From NCBI GenBank assembly GCA_905221605.1, contig CAJNDS010000275.1, forward strand, positions 1 through 62,000: a DNA stretch of 62,000 nucleotides, in the 5' to 3' direction. The notes below the pieces were generated by a model. It was not told where the DNA came from. It saw only the letters and a program-made list of their open reading frames with translations, and did no database searches. Shown here in pieces: positions 59,593 to 62,000 of the stretch (position 1 is the first letter of the stretch; every line of letters begins with the position of its first letter). The stretch comes from Symbiodinium natans. Taxonomy: Eukaryota; Sar; Dinophyceae; Suessiales; Symbiodiniaceae. Position numbers and translations under genes: made by a program.

Positions 59593-60359
59593 TGCATAGG
59601 AACAAGTTTAGGGTTTAGGGTTTAGGGTTCAGGGTTCAGGGTTTAGGGTTTAGGGTTTAGGGTTTAGGGTTTAGGGTTTAGGGTTTAGGGTTTAGGGTTT
59701 AGGGCGACACCTTGAGCCGGAGGCTCTTAGATTTGAGTCTTCTGGGTTGAGGCGAGGGCTTCAGGGTTTTTTAGGCCGCCAGGGCCTCGGCCAAGTTCAT
59801 GGCTGAACCCGAAACCCGGTAAACCCTCTCAACCCTGAACCCTAAACCACGTAAACCCTCTGAACCCCAAACCCTGAACCCTCAACCCTCTGAACCCTGA
59901 ACCCTAAACCCTACACCCTGAACCCTCTTGAGAACTTTCCGGCCTGAAAGGCTGGCCCAGATTCCTCCCATCAGGGCTGAGGGTGTTTGGTGCCTTCGGG
60001 TTGAGAGTTTAGGGTTGTTTCATTTGTTCTTTTTTGGTGCTTTATATATATATATGTATATATATATATATGTTTATATTTATATTTCTTTATGTGTTTA
60101 TATATGTCTATATTTATTTGTTTTGTTTTGTTTTTTTGGGGGGGACTCAGGGTTTCAGGTTTAGGAGGGCCTAATTCAACTGCAACTGTAGTGGGCATGC
60201 TTGGTAGTATGCACCCTAAACCCTAAACCCTAAACCCTTGAAAATCGTGAGGTCACGACATTGGCAAGTCTCAAGGCTCCTGCATTTGGGGGTGAAAGGC
60301 CCTGAAGACGATCAATCAGGCTTCGGGATGTGTCGGAAAGTTGCAGGATGTTTCGGGTT

Positions 60360-60712
60360 TAGGGTTTAGGGTTTAGGGTTTAGGGGTTTAGGGGTTTAGG
60401 GGTTTAGGGGTTTAGGGGTTTAGGGGTTTAGGGGTTTTGGGGTTTAGGGGTTTAGGGGTTTAGGGGTTCAGGGGTTCAGGGGTTAGGGGTTTAGGGTTTA
60501 GGGCTTAAACCCTCGGGGCTCTTGGGATGAAGCGGCTGCAGAACACCCACCCTTGGCAATCGATTCGTGCACCAAGAGTCTACGGATTTAGGCTTTAGGG
60601 TTTAGGGCTTAGGGTTTGGGGTTTAGGGTTTAGGGTTTAGGGTTTAGGGTTTAGGGTTTAGGGTTTAGGGTTTAGGGTTTAGGGTTTAGGGTTTAGGGTT
60701 TAGGGTTTAGGG
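60360..60712 (+). repeat. TTTAGGGG (8 bp) block followed by TTTAGGG array
   Basis: 60380-60490 is mostly 8 bp TTTAGGGG; 60595-60712 is about 16 perfect 7 bp units. Confidence 0.95.
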
Positions 60713-60800
60713 TCGCAGGGCACCTCCGCAGGCGTCTCCGTGGGGGTCTCCGGCACGTCGGGATCCTCGCTCGCAGATGGCTGGAGAGGTTTCTGACATC
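60713..60800 (-). CDS. Candidate exon
   Basis: Minus frame PSASEDPDVPETPTETPAEV then PCDP after acceptor ACCTCTCCAG|. A GT donor lies inside the GAG|GTGCCC sequence. Proline/glutamate-rich linker. Confidence 0.35.
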
Positions 60801-60832
60801 CAGTCGTAGCCGGGCGACATGATACTTTATCC

Positions 60833-60928
60833 CGGGATGGCCACTAAAACCCTCTGAAACAGGTTCCTGAATATGATCCTCTCAAAAACCCAATAAGGGA
60901 AAATATTCAAATGTCCCAAGGGCCTACC
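60833..60928 (-). mobile_element. Introner-like element, family B
   Basis: Minus strand from ACTAG|GTAGGCCCTTGGGACATT to GTTTTAGTGGCCATCCCGG. The donor end is intact; the acceptor AG of the family end (CCATCCTAG) is lost here. Confidence 0.65.
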
Positions 60929-60949
60929 TAGTATCGTACTCATGAACAC

Positions 60950-61298
60950 TCAAAGCACCCGCTTGGAACAGGGATCACGCTCCTCGGCACCTGCCACCAA
61001 CTGGTCTTCATCGGACACGCGACGGCCCAGTGCCTTCAGGTTTCGGTTGTTTCTCTGTTTGTTTTTTTTGTGTTTTGGGGGGGGGGGGGGGTTCTCTTCT
61101 TCAAGGGCAGAGGACATCTGGCGAAGGCTGTATTTATTGAGTTCTTTTTTGGAGGGGGATCTCTCTGTTCCAGAAGGTTTCGTATATTCTTCTTTAGGCT
61201 GTACAGCAGCTCGGGGCTGCGAGCTAAGGGAATGATTCGGGCGTAAACCAAGATGCCGTGGCTGCCAGCAGCACAAGAGCGATGCGTCGAAAAGCCAT
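60950..61298 (-). CDS. Unknown gene with N-terminal signal peptide, exon structure unresolved
   Basis: ATG at 61298 opens with MAFRRIALVLLAATASWFTP, a good signal peptide. Downstream islands read LARSPELLYSLKKNIRNLLE or, in another frame, KEEYTKPSGTERSPSKKELN (about 61130-61230), and LGRRVSDEDQLVAGAEERDP (about 60950-61045). The frames do not join directly, so introns must lie between. No FVAP motif is visible. Confidence 0.35.
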
Positions 61299-61299
61299 G

Positions 61300-62000
61300 A
61301 CGCCTGGGCTGGTTTTGGGTTTACATGCATCCAGGAAAGCACAGAGGCTTTTGAGATCAACTGGGGGCGCAGGGGAGATGTGGGGTCGATGTGAGCTGAT
61401 GCCAGTGTGGGTGTGCAGCTTCTTCCAGTTTGCAACTATACCTCTCACACACACAACCAGTCAAGGCAGAGCAGATTCTGCCAAGCCACAGTAGCCCTTG
61501 AAGGCGGGTAGTTGTAGATTTGACACGAACAACGTGAGTTGAAAATAGTAGCTGCGGCTGAGGAATGAGTGAAAACCCAGGCAGCCCACTCGGCAGGGGA
61601 GGCCATCTGAGCAAGCCTACAAACTCAGCAACACTGAGAAACCCGGAGACTCAGCCGTAATACTACATGAGACTGATCGTCATCGTCTTGATCGTGGCGA
61701 GGTTCAAGGGGCATGAGGATTGTCACCCTCAGCAAGTATTTCCGATCCTGGATCCCTTGCTCAGCCGCACCAAAGCCATGTCAACAACAAGCATCCTGAA
61801 ATCCAGGGGGGGAGGGCCGTGGAGTGGAGGGGGGGGCACGCCGCGCACGCCTCTTTAGTTGTCCTGGCAGCGCCGTGGTCCACGCTGTCTGTGCTGCTCT
61901 TTCGTTGTGCACGGGCGCAGGACGATGCGAAGATCCGAGACGCCTTCTGTGGCCATCTTCCTCCCATTCATGCCGCTGTATTTGGTACTACTGTGCCAGC
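61300..62000. other. Unique DNA, no supported gene
   Basis: Upstream of the signal-peptide ATG. Several short frames on both strands but no repeat array and no exon I can support. Two poly-G runs near 61807 and 61830. Confidence 0.4.

Noticed and set aside
1-62000. Dinoflagellate spliced-leader gene or relict
   Set aside because: I looked for the conserved CCATTTTGGCTCAAG core on both strands and did not see it; a computed search would be more reliable.

Overview
The window looks like nuclear DNA of a photosynthetic (peridinin-type) dinoflagellate or a very close relative. The reasons are: plant-type TTTAGGG telomere-like repeats; tandem copies of a nucleus-encoded plastid gene whose leader is a signal peptide followed by an FVAP motif; introns flanked by AG|G with GT, GC and GA donors; and almost all reconstructable exons on one strand (minus), as in the unidirectional gene blocks of dinoflagellates. 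The species cannot be fixed from the sequence alone.

Layout. 1-5.3 kb is a tandem segmental duplication; each copy holds a secreted Cys-rich/PAN-like protein gene and the 3' end of a second gene. 5.3-22.2 kb is a mosaic of TTTAGGG-type arrays separated by 40-150 bp islands, many of which translate on the minus strand as short, phase-compatible exons, including a divergent kinesin-like set. 22.8-28.8 kb is a four-copy tandem array (about 1.5 kb units) of a four-exon plastid protein gene, apparently lying between the P-loop exon (29.1 kb) and the switch exons (17.5 and 16.4 kb) of the kinesin-like gene. 29-36.9 kb is again repeat arrays with minus-strand exon islands. 36,947-45,743 is a complete LTR element (279 bp identical LTRs, TSD taggg) on the minus strand, inserted into a TTTAGGG array; it codes for CCCH/WW/S1-type proteins but shows no recognisable polymerase. 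45.7-61.9 kb is more repeat/exon mosaic plus a decayed fifth copy of the plastid gene at 49.5-50.6 kb.

Main result. The telomere-like repeats are not just filler between genes: they form the introns, and at several junctions the repeat itself carries the splice dinucleotide (AG|GTTTAGGG as donor, TTTAG|G as acceptor). Separately, at least four families of short, mostly inverted-repeat elements are dispersed through the window; families B and D coincide with whole introns whose flanking exons join in phase, i.e. they behave as introner elements.

Exon calls outside the plastid genes come from reading frames, splice-site fit and phase only; no transcript or database evidence was available. Products of most exons are unknown.
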